64,000 nucleotides of DNA, from the NCBI GenBank assembly GCA_902779085.1, contig CACYZY010000014.1, positions 35,433 to 99,432 on the forward strand, read 5' to 3'. Made by a program: the position numbers and the translations under genes. Below, piece by piece: positions 53,294 through 63,952 of this stretch; positions within the stretch are counted from its first letter, which is position 1; every line of letters starts with the position of its first letter. The notes below the pieces were generated by a model. The model was not told the origin of the DNA and ran no database searches. It worked only from the letters and a program-made list of their open reading frames with translations. The stretch is from an uncultured Bacteroidales bacterium (GTDB lineage: Bacteria; Bacteroidota; Bacteroidia; Bacteroidales; Bacteroidaceae).

Positions 53294-55310
53294 GGCTGTA
53301 ACGAAGCATTTGTTCTACATAACTCTCATCGTATGTTACCTTCACATCTGTAACTTTACCGTCGTCATCCTTCACCAGCTCATACTTAGGATTCACAAAA
53401 CCTTTATATGGAGCTAGATCTAGCTTCTTATAACGTTCCAGTACCTCCTGATGCAACTCAGGATCCACTCTCACGCCATAATCTTCGATCAAGCGGCGAG
53501 CAGCCTCATAGTCGCCAGTCGATTTGATGCGTTGCACCTCAGCCAGCAATTCCCCAAACAAACGACGCAACTTCTGGTAATCATTGATCTTCACGTATGT
53601 CTTTCCATCTTTCTTAACCAATTCTACCACATTGTCTGCCTTGCCGTGCTCAAATGCCCAATGAGCCACAAATGAACGATTGCGCATGTGCGCCTCCTCA
53701 ATGTTCTTTCCAGGCTCTATACGAACCAGTTGTGTCATTAGACCATTCATCATATAGGTATAATACTGCGACTTGTATGCCTCTGCATCAGGTGTCAGTC
53801 CAAGTTCTACCAATTTGTCGTCTGCCAAATAATACAAGGCAAACAGGTCTGCACGGCCTTCCTCTAGCGGAGAACTATAGGCTTTCAGCGCATCGGGATC
53901 CACCCCTGGCAACAGTTTACCGGAAGCATGGCCTAAGCACTCATGCATGTCAGTATGAAGCTCGTCAGTATAGTCAGCATATTTATCTATTCTATCTAAC
54001 TCTTCCTTGCTATAAACGAACTCCTCGTTAAAGCCGTTGCCATGAGCAGCTTTATTGTAGGCATCGGTAATATTGCCTATGGTCACCGACTTTGAGCCAT
54101 GCTGCGCCCTCACCCAGTTAGAATTGGGCAAGTTGATACCAATGGCAGTAGACGGATACAAAGCACCAGACAGGATAGAAGCCGTGATTACCTTTGCAGA
54201 GATACCCTTAACATTTTCTTTCTTGAACTGATTGTCAACAGGCGAGTTGTCCTCAAACCATTGGGCATTCTTGCTGATCGTCTCTGTACGTTTGGTTGCA
54301 GCCATATCCTTAAAATTAACGATAGCTTCCCAAGTACCTTTCATACCCAATGGATCATCATAAGTTTCTGTAAATCCGTTGGTAAAATCCACCTGTGAAT
54401 TCAAATCCTTCACCCACAAGATGGTATAATCGTCAAACGTTTTTAAGTCACCTGTTTGGTAATATTCTATCAGTTTGGCAATGGAAGCCTTTTGCTCTGG
54501 TGTTTCTGCCACGCCCTCGGCCTTTTGCAACCAAAACACAATCTTCTCGATAGCTGCGCCATACAGGCCACCAACCTTATAGACATCTTCATATATTTTT
54601 CCATCTTTCTTCACTAACTTGCTGTTCAAGCCATAAGATACAGGCGTCTCATCCTTTGGATCTTTCAGTTTATTATAGAAGGCTTCAGCCTCGGCCTGTG
54701 TCAAACCCTCGTAGAAGTTGACAGCCGATGTCAGCACCAAGTCTTCGCCATCAGCCTGATTAGTACGCATCTTCAGCAAGTTGGGATCAAAAATTACAGG
54801 ACATATCTCTTCGCACAACTGTTCCACTGTCTGTCCATCCCGAAGTGGGAGCTTATCTGCATCCACACTGAGCAAAGCTATTTTAAAGAAATCTTCTGAG
54901 AACCCTGGCACGAACTTCTCACTACCATAGTGGTGGTGTATACCTGAAGAGAACCATACTCGCTTTAGATACAGTTCCATAGCCTTGAAGTCATCGCTGT
55001 TACGGTCACCCTTATAATTCGTATAAACAGCTTCCAATGCACGACTGATGGTGAGATTATACTTACCATTCTGATCATAGAAAATGTCACGCCCCCACAA
55101 AGCCGCCTCTGTAAGGTAATACACCAACTCTTTCTGCTGCAAGCTCAGTTCCTCAAAACCATTTACCCTGTAGCGCAATATCTGCAAATCTGCAAACTTT
55201 TCCACTGTATATTTAAAATTTTGATTATTAGGTGCAGTTTTCTGCTCATTGCTGCTGCACCCTGTAAGCATAACAAGAGCTGTCAATACATAAATAATTA
55301 GTTTCTTCAT
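53274..55310 (-). CDS. Dipeptidyl-peptidase III (M49 family, lipoprotein)
   Basis: 678 residues from the ATG at 55310 (MKKLIIYVLTALVMLTGCSS, lipobox Cys18). Zinc motif HECLGH near 456 and the second motif EEGRAD near 480 are diagnostic for M49. It releases dipeptides from the N-terminus of short peptides; the lipid anchor puts it in the periplasm or on the surface. The longer upstream reading lies beyond the promoter and is rejected. Its 3' end overlaps the AlkD-like gene. Confidence 0.94.
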   Translation of the reverse strand: MKKLIIYVLTALVMLTGCSSNEQKTAPNNQNFKYTVEKFADLQILRYRVNGFEELSLQQKELVYYLTEAALWGRDIFYDQNGKYNLTISRALEAVYTNYKGDRNSDDFKAMELYLKRVWFSSGIHHHYGSEKFVPGFSEDFFKIALLSVDADKLPLRDGQTVEQLCEEICPVIFDPNLLKMRTNQADGEDLVLTSAVNFYEGLTQAEAEAFYNKLKDPKDETPVSYGLNSKLVKKDGKIYEDVYKVGGLYGAAIEKIVFWLQKAEGVAETPEQKASIAKLIEYYQTGDLKTFDDYTILWVKDLNSQVDFTNGFTETYDDPLGMKGTWEAIVNFKDMAATKRTETISKNAQWFEDNSPVDNQFKKENVKGISAKVITASILSGALYPSTAIGINLPNSNWVRAQHGSKSVTIGNITDAYNKAAHGNGFNEEFVYSKEELDRIDKYADYTDELHTDMHECLGHASGKLLPGVDPDALKAYSSPLEEGRADLFALYYLADDKLVELGLTPDAEAYKSQYYTYMMNGLMTQLVRIEPGKNIEEAHMRNRSFVAHWAFEHGKADNVVELVKKDGKTYVKINDYQKLRRLFGELLAEVQRIKSTGDYEAARRLIEDYGVRVDPELHQEVLERYKKLDLAPYKGFVNPKYELVKDDDGKVTDVKVTYDESYVEQMLRYSRDYRTL

Positions 55311-55328
55311 ATTGTTCAGTATTTTTGT

Positions 55329-55360
55329 ACAAAAATACGAATAAACGGGAGAAATGCAAA
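55329..55360 (-). promoter_or_regulatory. Sigma-ABfr promoter of the DPP III gene
   Basis: Minus strand TTTG (55357-55360), 19 bases, TATTTTTGT (55329-55337), 18 bases before the ATG. This fixes the start at 55310. Confidence 0.7.
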
Positions 55361-55763
55361 GTATAATAAATAAAATGTGACTCCTAAGAAAAAGAGGAAA
55401 CAACCACACTCTTTTCCAACTTTTGAAAAAGGTTGCGCATAAAATGAAGTCATTTGAGGGTAGAAAAGAGTTAGAACCCAAACCAAAATATTTATAAGAA
55501 TAGAGGTAGGGAATCAAAGACAACCACTTGAATAAGATAAGAAACGCCAGTAGAGAAGCCCACTAAGATATAATAATAAACAGATAAGTTAAAACACTAT
55601 GTTAATAATAATGGTTGTTTGGTTAGGCAACTATATTAATAACTCGAAGATCTTACTTCAGGTTATGTATATCTAATAGTAGAACAATCATGTTGTTCTA
55701 GACTAGATTATAATACATTAGCAAGAAAACACAATAAAGAATACTCTCATTAATGAAACGAGA
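55361..55763. other. AT-rich intergenic region
   Basis: No supported gene on either strand. The one clear structure is the perfect palindrome TAGAACAA-tcatg-TTGTTCTA at 55680-55700 (8-base arms), an operator-like site or a small hairpin. Confidence 0.4.
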
Positions 55764-55788
55764 TAAAAAAATGAGGCCTTTGAACCTC
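55764..55788 (-). terminator. Terminator after the AraC-family gene
   Basis: On the minus strand GAGG, an 8-base loop, CCTC and ATTTTTTTAT, 20 bases past the stop. Short stem but good T-run. Confidence 0.55.
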
Positions 55789-55807
55789 TATTGTCAGCAG
55801 CTAGAAA

Positions 55808-56305
55808 TTAAACAAATCTCAGTCGGAAAGAGCGAGGTGTCTCACCAACATATTTAGAAAAAGCTGCATAAAACGACTGACGATTAGCAAAACCCACCAT
55901 CAGTCCTATCTCCTCAATGGTTTTATTACGTTGTCTCTTATCTGCCAACAGCACTACTGCATCCTTGATTCGATATTCATTGACTAAAGAAGAATAACTC
56001 TTCTTAAAATGAGAATTAACTACAGCAGAAAGATAGCGAGTATTGGTATGCAATTCAGTAGCCATTTGCTTAGCTGTGAATCCTGGATCTAAGTATATTT
56101 TCTTCTTTTCCAACATATACAAAACATCCTGGCTAATGCTCTTCACCATCGCTGAACTAATCATTTTTCTATAGGGAACATTCTTAAGACTTTTAATGTC
56201 TTTTATCTCATGAATGCGGGTTCTGACCTTTCGTAGTTCTCTGTTTATCCTAGCGGCAGGTTTTTTAACAGTATCTACAGAAAGACCGTTCTCTGTCTTA
56301 ACCAT
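55808..56305 (-). CDS. AraC-family transcriptional regulator (DNA-binding domain with short N-terminus)
   Basis: 165 residues. The last 100 form the two-helix-turn-helix AraC domain: FTAKQMATELHTNTRYLSAVVN and IEEIGLMVGFANRQSFYAAFSKYVGETPRSFR, the latter the classic second helix region. The N-terminal 65 residues are basic and contain no sensor domain. It is therefore a truncated-type regulator as seen in other Bacteroidales. No target is evident; its neighbours are DPP III and the leu operon end. Confidence 0.88.
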   Translation of the reverse strand: MVKTENGLSVDTVKKPAARINRELRKVRTRIHEIKDIKSLKNVPYRKMISSAMVKSISQDVLYMLEKKKIYLDPGFTAKQMATELHTNTRYLSAVVNSHFKKSYSSLVNEYRIKDAVVLLADKRQRNKTIEEIGLMVGFANRQSFYAAFSKYVGETPRSFRLRFV

Positions 56306-56503
56306 ACTAAAATTTATCTCTAATTAATAACGACTTCGAATTTCAAGTTGCAAATTAATAACAATATTTCCAACTAACAAACTGTTTCGCTATTTTTTTA
56401 GAGTTTTTTTTGCAATACACCACACACAAAACATCGCAATTATAAAAGAGGATGTTCTATTTGATGTATGGGGAAGTATGCAACTATGGTTAAACCGAGC
56501 AAA

Positions 56504-57454
56504 CTATCGATTAAGATAAGCATCTACTCGTTGCTGAATATTATCTTTTAATTGGTCACGATAGAGCCAAATCTCACGAGTGTGATAGCTCGCTTTGTTA
56601 CCTATGAGGGGCAAAACATAATCAGTAGCGGAGTAGCCAGAAACCAATAATAAGTTAGAGGCTGTATCTAACTGCACAGTCATGGTGTCTTTAGTCTGTT
56701 CATGCACAGGTTTTAGAGGCGACGGCTCCGTAATAAGCAAAGCCACCTCATCATCCGTACACCAATTCACAGGATTAATGGCAAAGACATTTGAACCATT
56801 TTGTGCAGGATAGTTGGCATCTTCACCTCGCATACTATTATAGCAAATAGTAACACCTGTATCATTAGCTCCTTGGGCAGGATGCAAATGGGAATTTGAG
56901 GCCAAGTCTTTATCTGTTAAACGAATGCCAATGAGATAGGTCGCCACCATTCGCCGATAGACAGACTCATCCATTTCTTTCAACAATTCGAGAGCAATCA
57001 TGGCACCCTGGCTAAATCCAGCTAGCACAAAAGGCCTACCATCGTTTTGATTATCAATATAGTAAGAAAATGCACGACGAACATCATCTAAAGCAATTTT
57101 GAAACGATAGGAAACGCTGTCAGAAGCAAACGAGTTCAATGAGCACTGACGATAATAAGGAGAATAATAGTTTAAACGACCACTGGTCAGCGTGTCAACT
57201 CCTAACATTTCTCCATACATAGGTTGACGCGTTTTGTCAAGATAAGTGTCAGCATGATGGCGAACTGTCCCATCTTCTAATGTATAATCACCTATCTCGG
57301 TAGATATTATATAAAACATATCAGCGTCAGCATTGCGCTCAGTTAAGTACCACTGAGACATGTCTGAATAGACTGGTGCTTTGGGTAACGACTTATCTTC
57401 TGAACAAGATATTCCTAAGATACAACATGAAATAATCAATAAAAATCTTATCAT
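56504..57454 (-). CDS. DUF3089 alpha/beta-hydrolase lipoprotein, last gene of the leu operon
   Basis: 316 residues with lipobox GISC (Cys17). [27 protein letters not shown] and nucleophile Ser in LAGFSQGAM near 150 fit the DUF3089 hydrolases. C-terminal [12 protein letters not shown] may supply the His. Function unknown; esterase or lipase activity is inferred. Its ATG overlaps the leuB stop (ATGA), so it is in the leu mRNA although nothing links it to leucine synthesis. Confidence 0.83.
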   Translation of the reverse strand: MIRFLLIISCCILGISCSEDKSLPKAPVYSDMSQWYLTERNADADMFYIISTEIGDYTLEDGTVRHHADTYLDKTRQPMYGEMLGVDTLTSGRLNYYSPYYRQCSLNSFASDSVSYRFKIALDDVRRAFSYYIDNQNDGRPFVLAGFSQGAMIALELLKEMDESVYRRMVATYLIGIRLTDKDLASNSHLHPAQGANDTGVTICYNSMRGEDANYPAQNGSNVFAINPVNWCTDDEVALLITEPSPLKPVHEQTKDTMTVQLDTASNLLLVSGYSATDYVLPLIGNKASYHTREIWLYRDQLKDNIQQRVDAYLNR

Positions 57455-58515
57455 ATTGACTTTTCAATATAATCAACAATCCATTCTCCAACTTCTTTCG
57501 TTCCATACTTAGTGCCACCCTCGACCTGAATCTCTGGAGTGCGCACATTAGCCTCAATGGAAGCATCAACAGCTTCACGGATCAAAGCGCCCTCTGCTTT
57601 AAGGTCGAAATACTCAAACATCATAGCATCTGATAGAATCTGTGCCAACGGATTGGCGATGTTCAAGCCCTTAGCCTGAGGCCATGAACCATGTACGGGT
57701 TCAAATACTGGCGTATGCTCGCCAGTAGAAGCAGAAGGCAACAAACCCATTGATCCACTGATGCATGAACTTTCATCTGTGAGGATATCACCGAAGGTAT
57801 TCTCTGTCACAATTACATCAAAGAACTTGGGTTCCTGAATCATACGCATAGACGCATTGTCAACATACATGAAATCGGTCTTCACATCAGGATATAGAGC
57901 TGCCATCTCCTGCCCTATCTGACGCCACAATCGAGAAGAAGCCAACACATTGGCCTTATCTACAATAGTGAGGTGATGGTTACGCTTGCGTGCATATTCA
58001 AATCCCACTTTCAAAATGCGTTCTATTTCTGGACGAGAATAGAAATTGGTATCGTATGCTTTTTCATTGTCCTGATATTTCTCCCCGAAATACATACCAC
58101 CAGTTAACTCACGAATAGTAATGAAATCAGCTCCATCCACCAACTCTGCCTTTAACGGTGATTTATGAAGCAAACTCTTAAATGTCTGCATCGGACGGAT
58201 ATTAGCATATAAGCCTAACTTCTTACGCATAGCAAGCAAACCTTGTTCAGGGCGCACCTTAGCAGTAGGATCGTTATCGAACTTTGGATCACCTACTGCA
58301 GAGAATAACACAGCATCTGCTCTCATACAAGTCTGGAAAGTCTCATCAGGGAAAGGGTCGCCCACCTTGTCGATAGCATCTGCACCACAAATCGCATATT
58401 CATAAGTCACTTGGTGTCCAAACTTTTTGCAAACAGCGTTCATTACGTCAACGCCTACTTTTGAAATCTCAGGACCGATACCATCACCGGCCAGTACAGC
58501 AATTTTGAAATTCAT
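57451..58515 (-). CDS. leuB: 3-isopropylmalate dehydrogenase
   Basis: Oxidative decarboxylation of 3-isopropylmalate to 2-ketoisocaproate with NAD+. 354 residues, normal. [13 protein letters not shown] at the start, the [10 protein letters not shown] loop near 135, TEADxx-like NVLASSRLW region, MYVDNASM and [14 protein letters not shown] near 240 with the metal Asp residues, and PVHGSWP near 288. Twelve bases after the second synthase gene. Confidence 0.96.
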   Translation of the reverse strand: MNFKIAVLAGDGIGPEISKVGVDVMNAVCKKFGHQVTYEYAICGADAIDKVGDPFPDETFQTCMRADAVLFSAVGDPKFDNDPTAKVRPEQGLLAMRKKLGLYANIRPMQTFKSLLHKSPLKAELVDGADFITIRELTGGMYFGEKYQDNEKAYDTNFYSRPEIERILKVGFEYARKRNHHLTIVDKANVLASSRLWRQIGQEMAALYPDVKTDFMYVDNASMRMIQEPKFFDVIVTENTFGDILTDESSCISGSMGLLPSASTGEHTPVFEPVHGSWPQAKGLNIANPLAQILSDAMMFEYFDLKAEGALIREAVDASIEANVRTPEIQVEGGTKYGTKEVGEWIVDYIEKSI

Positions 58516-58527
58516 ATCTTTTCTATT

Positions 58528-60105
58528 TTAATCATTTTCTTCTGTCTCGTATAGGTCTTTGCCTGACTCATATTCATCTTCTATCATGTTGAGCATCTTG
58601 ATAGTAGCCTTGATAGCTGCCTCAGTTTGGTCAGCATCCAAACCACGAGTTCGAAATTCACGGTTATCAAAGCTCCAAGAGATAACGGTTTGCACCAAGG
58701 CATCGGTACGCCCGCCTGGGGGAATACTTACCACATAGTTAGTCAGCATCGGGAACTTGCGCCCTAATGTTTTCTTATAAACATTGCGCAAGGCACGAAC
58801 AAAAGCATCGTACTGACCATCGCCGCTGGAACTCTCCTCAAACTCCTGTCCGTTTATCTCAATTTTCAGCATCGCCATAGGTTTCAGACCATGAGCTAAG
58901 TTGATGACATAACTCTTGAGTTTTACCTTGTCGTTAGTCACACCGTGCTTCAACACATCAGAAACGATATAAGGTAAATCTTCTGGTGTTACCAACTCTT
59001 TCTTGTCACCTAACTCGATAATACGCTCTGTTACCTTACGCATCGATATATCATCGAGGTCCAAGCCTAATTCTTCGAGGTTCTTACGGATATTTGCCTT
59101 GCCACTATTCTTACCTAAGGCATACTCACGCTTACGACCAAAACGCTCAGGTAGCAAGTCGTTACAATAAAGGTTGCGCTTGTTATCTCCATCGGCATGT
59201 ACGCCAGCCACCTGTGTGAACACACTTTCACCAACGATGGGACGATTAGGGGCTATAGGTATTCCAGAATAAGATGAGACAATACGACTAGCCTCATTCA
59301 GACGGCTCTCGTCTATATGTGTAACTGCATTAAAATGGTCTTTTAATATAGCCTGAACACTAGCTAGTGGTGCATTTCCTGCACGCTCTCCCAAACCATT
59401 AATGGTGGTATGTAAGCCTTTACAACCACCAAATACGGCTGACAACACATTGCTAACGGCCAAATCATAGTCATTGTGCGCATGAAAATCAAAATGTGCA
59501 TGTGGATAGCGTTTCACCATCTTCTTTATAAAATCATATGTCTGCAAAGGGTTCAAGACACCCAATGTATCAGGCAACATGAATCGCTTAATATCGCTCT
59601 GTGTGAGCGCATCCATCAACTGAAACACATAACTGGGCGAGTCCTTCATACCATTGCTCCAATCCTCGAGGTAAACATTGACCTCCAATCCTTGAGACGT
59701 TGCATAATCTAACGTCTGCCTTATATCAGCGATGTGTTCATTTACCGTCTTTTTGAGCTGATAGGTACAATGTTTTTCTGAACCTTTACAAAGCATATTG
59801 ATAACCCGGCACCCTGTAGAATGAATCCAATCGACAGAAGTATTACCATCAATAAAGCCCAACACTTCCACTTGATGCAAGTGGTGGTGCCTTTTTGCCC
59901 AATCACAAATCATAGTCACTGCCTCGTGCTCACCTTCTGATACACGAGCAGATGCCACCTCTATACGATCCACTTTCACTCCATCGAGTAACAGACGAGC
60001 AATCATCAGTTTTTCGTGAGGCACAAAAGACACACCATTCGTCTGCTCTCCATCTCGCAAGGTGGTGTCCATGATTTCTATTTCACGCAGCAACTTATCT
60101 TTCAT
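58528..60105 (-). CDS. Second isopropylmalate-synthase-family enzyme, probably citramalate synthase-like
   Basis: 525 residues from the ATG at 60105 ([20 protein letters not shown]), overlapping the leuD end by 11 bases. The HMGL-like TIM barrel has [23 protein letters not shown] and [13 protein letters not shown]. The C-terminal LeuA dimer/regulatory domain (about 400-520) is present. It lacks close similarity to the LeuA copy of the same operon: the sequence around residues 85-120 ([10 protein letters not shown]) is different. This fits acetyl-CoA plus pyruvate (citramalate) or a longer ketoacid as substrate. The choice cannot be settled by sight. Confidence 0.8.
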   Translation of the reverse strand: MKDKLLREIEIMDTTLRDGEQTNGVSFVPHEKLMIARLLLDGVKVDRIEVASARVSEGEHEAVTMICDWAKRHHHLHQVEVLGFIDGNTSVDWIHSTGCRVINMLCKGSEKHCTYQLKKTVNEHIADIRQTLDYATSQGLEVNVYLEDWSNGMKDSPSYVFQLMDALTQSDIKRFMLPDTLGVLNPLQTYDFIKKMVKRYPHAHFDFHAHNDYDLAVSNVLSAVFGGCKGLHTTINGLGERAGNAPLASVQAILKDHFNAVTHIDESRLNEASRIVSSYSGIPIAPNRPIVGESVFTQVAGVHADGDNKRNLYCNDLLPERFGRKREYALGKNSGKANIRKNLEELGLDLDDISMRKVTERIIELGDKKELVTPEDLPYIVSDVLKHGVTNDKVKLKSYVINLAHGLKPMAMLKIEINGQEFEESSSGDGQYDAFVRALRNVYKKTLGRKFPMLTNYVVSIPPGGRTDALVQTVISWSFDNREFRTRGLDADQTEAAIKATIKMLNMIEDEYESGKDLYETEEND

Positions 60106-60688
60106 TCTTTTTCTCCCAAGCCTCAATCTTATCCTTATTTTCTAAAAGGAAATCGATATCGTCAAGTCCATTCATCAAGCAATGCTTCTTATAAGCATTA
60201 ATTTCAAATTGCTCGCTCTTGCCTGTTGCCTTGTTAGTAATCGTCTGATGGGGTAAGTCTACCTCTACCTCCATCTTAGGATTTGCTGCTATAGAGTTAA
60301 ATAATTCTTGTAAAAAAGATTCGGAAACTACAACCGGCAAAACAAAATTGTTCAACTCATTATTCTTATGGATATCAGCAAAGAAACTACTCACAACCAC
60401 GCGAAAACCATAATCCGCTATAGCCCATGCTGCATGTTCACGACTGCTGCCACTACCAAAATTCTTACCAGCCACCAAAATCACGCCACTATAGGTAGGG
60501 TCATTCAAAACGAAATCCTTAATAGGATTGCCTTGCTTATCATATCTCCAATCGCGAAAAAGATTCTTTCCGAAACCTTTTTTATCAGTAGCTTTTAAAA
60601 AACGGGCAGGAATAATCTGATCTGTATCAACATTCTCTAAAGGAAGTGGTACACAAGTACTTGTGATAATATCGAATTTTTGTTTCAT
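60095..60688 (-). CDS. leuD: 3-isopropylmalate dehydratase small subunit
   Basis: Partner of LeuC for isomerising 2- to 3-isopropylmalate. 197 residues, the usual size. [13 protein letters not shown] near 20, [15 protein letters not shown] near 72, and [15 protein letters not shown] at the end. Seven bases after leuC and overlapping the next synthase gene. Confidence 0.96.
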   Translation of the reverse strand: MKQKFDIITSTCVPLPLENVDTDQIIPARFLKATDKKGFGKNLFRDWRYDKQGNPIKDFVLNDPTYSGVILVAGKNFGSGSSREHAAWAIADYGFRVVVSSFFADIHKNNELNNFVLPVVVSESFLQELFNSIAANPKMEVEVDLPHQTITNKATGKSEQFEINAYKKHCLMNGLDDIDFLLENKDKIEAWEKKNER

Positions 60689-60695
60689 AATAAGC

Positions 60696-62090
60696 TTAAA
60701 TTAATGTTCTTGGATCGGTAATCACTCCTGTTACAGCAGCAGCTGCTGCTACTAACGGGCTAGCAAGGATGGTGCGTGAACCTTGTCCTTGACGGCCTTC
60801 AAAATTACGATTACTGGTAGATACTGCATATTTACCAGCAGGTATCTTATCATCATTCATGGCCAAACAGGCAGAGCATCCAGGCTGACGAATTTCAAAG
60901 CCTGCATCTTTGAAGATGCTATCCAAACCTTCCTTCCGAATCTGCTGGTCAACTGCCCATGAACCAGGCACCAACCATGCGGTAATAGCATCAGCTTTCT
61001 TCCTTCCTTTCACTACAGAAGCAAATGCACGGAAATCTTCGATTCGACCATTGGTACAAGCGCCCAAAAAAACATAATCAACCTTGTGGCCTAACAACTT
61101 CTGTCCGGGTTCGAAACCCATGTAATGCATAGACTTCATAAACGAAGCCTGCGCAGCTTCACCCATGCCATCCAATGTAGGAATGCTCTCTGTGATACCC
61201 ATACCCATGCCCGGATTGGTGCCATAGGTCACCATAGGTTCAATATCAGCGCCATCGAAATAGAGCTCTTTGTCAAATACTGCATCATCCCCACTCTTCA
61301 AAGTCTTCCAATAGTCAATGGCCTTATCCCAAGCTTCACCTTTTGGTGCATATTCACGCCCTTTTAAATATTCAAATGTCTTTTCATCGGGAGCTATGAA
61401 ACCTCCACGTGCACCCATCTCTATAGAAAGATTACAAAGAGTAAGACGTCCTTCCATAGAAAGGTCCTTCACAACATCACCTGCATATTCCACAAAGTAG
61501 CCTGTTGCACCTGAAGTAGAAATCTTCGACATCAAATACAAAGCCACATCTTTAGCGGTAACACCTTTACTCAATTTGCCTGAGATATTAATACGCATTG
61601 ACTTTGGTTTCTGTTGCAAGATGCACTGTGAAGCCATCACCATCTCTACCTCACTTGTTCCAATGCCAAAAGCTACAGCGCCCATAGCACCATGAGTTGA
61701 TGTGTGAGAATCACCACAAACGATAGTCATACCTGGCAAACTCAAACCTCGTTCTGGACCTACTACATGTATAATACCATTCTTAGGGTGCATCATTCCA
61801 AAATGATTCAAGCCAAAATCTTCTGCATTTTTCGCCAATGTATCCACCTGTTTCCTGGAAACAGGATCTTCTATCGGTTTATCCTGATCATGCGTTGGTG
61901 TATTATGATCTGGCATACAAAATATTTGTGCAGGACGAAAACATTTAAGCCCTCTCTGTCTCATACTAGCGAATGCCTGTGGACTCGTAACCTCATGACA
62001 ATATAAACGATCGATGTAAAGTTGCGTTGGTCCATCTTCAACTAGTTGCACCACATGCGCATCCCAAATCTTATCAAATAACGTATTCAT
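60696..62090 (-). CDS. leuC: 3-isopropylmalate dehydratase large subunit
   Basis: Aconitase-family 4Fe-4S enzyme. 464 residues. [20 protein letters not shown] near 130, cluster Cys residues in FLGACTNGR near 345 and PGCSACLAM near 405, NRNFEGRQG near 425, and a normal C-terminal end. Nine bases after leuA; seven before leuD. Loss of the Fe-S cluster would make leucine synthesis iron- and oxygen-sensitive. Confidence 0.96.
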   Translation of the reverse strand: MNTLFDKIWDAHVVQLVEDGPTQLYIDRLYCHEVTSPQAFASMRQRGLKCFRPAQIFCMPDHNTPTHDQDKPIEDPVSRKQVDTLAKNAEDFGLNHFGMMHPKNGIIHVVGPERGLSLPGMTIVCGDSHTSTHGAMGAVAFGIGTSEVEMVMASQCILQQKPKSMRINISGKLSKGVTAKDVALYLMSKISTSGATGYFVEYAGDVVKDLSMEGRLTLCNLSIEMGARGGFIAPDEKTFEYLKGREYAPKGEAWDKAIDYWKTLKSGDDAVFDKELYFDGADIEPMVTYGTNPGMGMGITESIPTLDGMGEAAQASFMKSMHYMGFEPGQKLLGHKVDYVFLGACTNGRIEDFRAFASVVKGRKKADAITAWLVPGSWAVDQQIRKEGLDSIFKDAGFEIRQPGCSACLAMNDDKIPAGKYAVSTSNRNFEGRQGQGSRTILASPLVAAAAAVTGVITDPRTLI

Positions 62091-62099
62091 ATAATTATA

Positions 62100-63608
62100 C
62101 TATGCTTTTTTTATTTTGAACTTGTTGATACAATCTATGTAAGCTTCTACTGATGCCGTCACAATATCCGTATTAGCGCCAAAGCCATAATACATGCTTC
62201 CATCATATTCTACCTGCATGTGTACCTTACCCACATCATCACTACCTTTACTGATAGCTTGAATGGTAAATTCCTTCAATGTCATTTGTTTGAGAATAAT
62301 CTTCTTCAAAGCCTTAATGGCAGCATCTACTGGACCATTACCTGTAGCTGCAGCTTCAAACTTTTGGCCAGAAATATCCAATCCAATACTTGCCACGCTG
62401 CGAACGCCCATACCAGTAGTAACTTGGAGGAAATCTAGTTTGATAGCATGAGAAGCTGTACGATCTGCTCCAGCCAGCATCATGACATCATCGTCTGTGA
62501 TTTCTTTCTTTTGATCTGCAAGGCGCAAGAAAGCTTCATAAATCTGATCTACCTTGCTCTCGTCTGACACATCTATTCCCAATACACTCATACGATATTT
62601 TAATGCTGCTCGCCCACTACGTGCAGTCAAGACTATTGAGTTGTCATCCAAACCAACATCTTTAGGATTCATTATTTCATATGTATTGACGTTTTTCAAT
62701 ACACCATCCTGATGAATACCACTAGAGTGAGCAAAAGCATTTCTTCCAACAACTGCTTTATTTGGCTGAACAGGCATATTCATCAAACCGCTTACCATAC
62801 GGCTCGTAGGATAAATCTTGGTGGTATTAATATTGGTTTCAACACCAATGCCTTTATGACACTTCAAGATCATTGCAATCTCCTCTAAAGATGTATTACC
62901 TGCACGTTCACCAATACCATTGATAGTTACCTCAACTTGACGGGCTCCAGCTAACACACCATGTAAGGTATTTGCTGTAGCCATACCCAAGTCATTATGA
63001 CAATGTGTAGAGATAATAGCTTGGTCGATACAATCAACGTGCTCTTTAAGATATTTAATCTTCTCAAAGTATTCCATCGGGAGACAATAGCCTGTAGTAT
63101 CAGGAATATTCACTACTGTTGCGCCAGCCTTAACAACCGCTTCTACAACACGTGCTAGGTATTCATTATCGGTGCGACCTGCATCTTCTGCATAGAATTC
63201 AACATCTTCCACATACCTCTTTGCATATCTCACTGCAGCTACAGCACGTTCGATAATCTCTTCACGATTAGAATTAAATTTATACTTGATATGCTCATCG
63301 CTGGTACCTATACCTGTGTGAATACGCTTGTGCTTAGCATACTTCAACGATTCAGCAGCAATGTCAATATCTTTTTCAACAGCTCTCGTCAGCGCACAAA
63401 TTGTAGGCCATGTTACAGCTTTCGAAATCTCAATAACAGAATTAAAATCTCCAGGACTGGATATAGGGAAACCTGCTTCTATAATATCCACGCCCAATGC
63501 CTCAAGTTGTTTAGCTACTTGGATTTTCTCAACAGTGTTGAGTTGACATCCAGGCACTTGCTCTCCATCTCGCAAAGTAGTGTCAAAAACAAATAATCTT
63601 TCGCTCAT
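62100..63608 (-). CDS. leuA: 2-isopropylmalate synthase
   Basis: First committed leucine step (acetyl-CoA plus 2-ketoisovalerate). 502 residues. [14 protein letters not shown] at residues 7-20, [22 protein letters not shown] near 200 (metal His pair), [14 protein letters not shown] near 230, and the C-terminal leucine-binding domain (about 385-500) that gives feedback control. Heads the operon leuA-leuC-leuD-second synthase-leuB-DUF3089. Transcription passes an attenuator in the leader. Confidence 0.97.
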   Translation of the reverse strand: MSERLFVFDTTLRDGEQVPGCQLNTVEKIQVAKQLEALGVDIIEAGFPISSPGDFNSVIEISKAVTWPTICALTRAVEKDIDIAAESLKYAKHKRIHTGIGTSDEHIKYKFNSNREEIIERAVAAVRYAKRYVEDVEFYAEDAGRTDNEYLARVVEAVVKAGATVVNIPDTTGYCLPMEYFEKIKYLKEHVDCIDQAIISTHCHNDLGMATANTLHGVLAGARQVEVTINGIGERAGNTSLEEIAMILKCHKGIGVETNINTTKIYPTSRMVSGLMNMPVQPNKAVVGRNAFAHSSGIHQDGVLKNVNTYEIMNPKDVGLDDNSIVLTARSGRAALKYRMSVLGIDVSDESKVDQIYEAFLRLADQKKEITDDDVMMLAGADRTASHAIKLDFLQVTTGMGVRSVASIGLDISGQKFEAAATGNGPVDAAIKALKKIILKQMTLKEFTIQAISKGSDDVGKVHMQVEYDGSMYYGFGANTDIVTASVEAYIDCINKFKIKKA

Positions 63609-63632
63609 ATATTCATAATAAAAACATTCAAC

Positions 63633-63669
63633 AAAAAAAGCCTTTCACACTGTGGAAGTGAGAAAGGCT
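63633..63669 (-). terminator. Attenuator terminator of the leu operon
   Basis: On the minus strand AGCCTTTCTCACTTCCACAG, then TGTGAAAGGCTTTTTTT. The AGCCTTTC/GAAAGGCT stem with its T-run lies only 25 bases before leuA. The 5' arm contains CTCACTTCCAC (63652-63662), a perfect complement of a stretch in the leader ORF. Confidence 0.85.
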
Positions 63670-63694
63670 CTATATTTTTTTACATTACATATAT

Positions 63695-63778
63695 TTACGC
63701 ACATATCTCACTTCCACTGACACCCGCCAATAGAATAATAATGCCACACAGTAGAATATATGTATTGTTGAAAATCAT
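63695..63778 (-). CDS. leuL: leu operon leader peptide (27 codons)
   Basis: ATG at 63778 to TAA at 63695. The peptide carries Ile-Leu-Leu at residues 8-10, Ile-Ile-Ile-Leu-Leu at 13-17 and Val at 20; 11 of 27 residues are branched-chain amino acids. The codons for residues 21-24 (63707-63717) read GTGGAAGTGAG. This is the exact complement of the 5' arm of the downstream terminator, and the ribosome covers it only when it passes the Ile/Leu run. The ORF is too short to stand on composition alone; its position between promoter and attenuator is the main support. Confidence 0.8.
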   Translation of the reverse strand: MIFNNTYILLCGIIILLAGVSGSEICA

Positions 63779-63800
63779 TGTCACATCCTATTAAAACGAT

Positions 63801-63832
63801 GCAAAGTTAAAGAAAATATTGTTGACAACAAA
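63801..63832 (-). promoter_or_regulatory. Sigma-ABfr promoter of the leu operon
   Basis: Minus strand TTTG (63829-63832), 19 bases, TAACTTTGC (63801-63809), 22 bases before the leader-peptide ATG. Confidence 0.75.
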
Positions 63833-63903
63833 CAAAATCGTTACTTTTTTAAGCTACAACGTAACATTTCAGTATAAGTTCGAGATATCGTAAAGACTTT
63901 AAT

Positions 63904-63940
63904 AAAAAAAGCGGTCTCCAGAGGATATCTGAAGACCGCT
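63904..63940 (-). terminator. Terminator of the rRNA operon
   Basis: On the minus strand AGCGGTCT, a 15-base loop, AGACCGCT and TTTTTTT, just after the 5S rRNA end. Confidence 0.88.
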
Positions 63941-63952
63941 TCAACTGAAAAA

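Noticed and set aside
53274-55523. DPP III starting at 55523
   Set aside because: The extra 71 residues lie upstream of a TTTG-N19-TATTTTTGT promoter and precede the lipoprotein signal at 55310.
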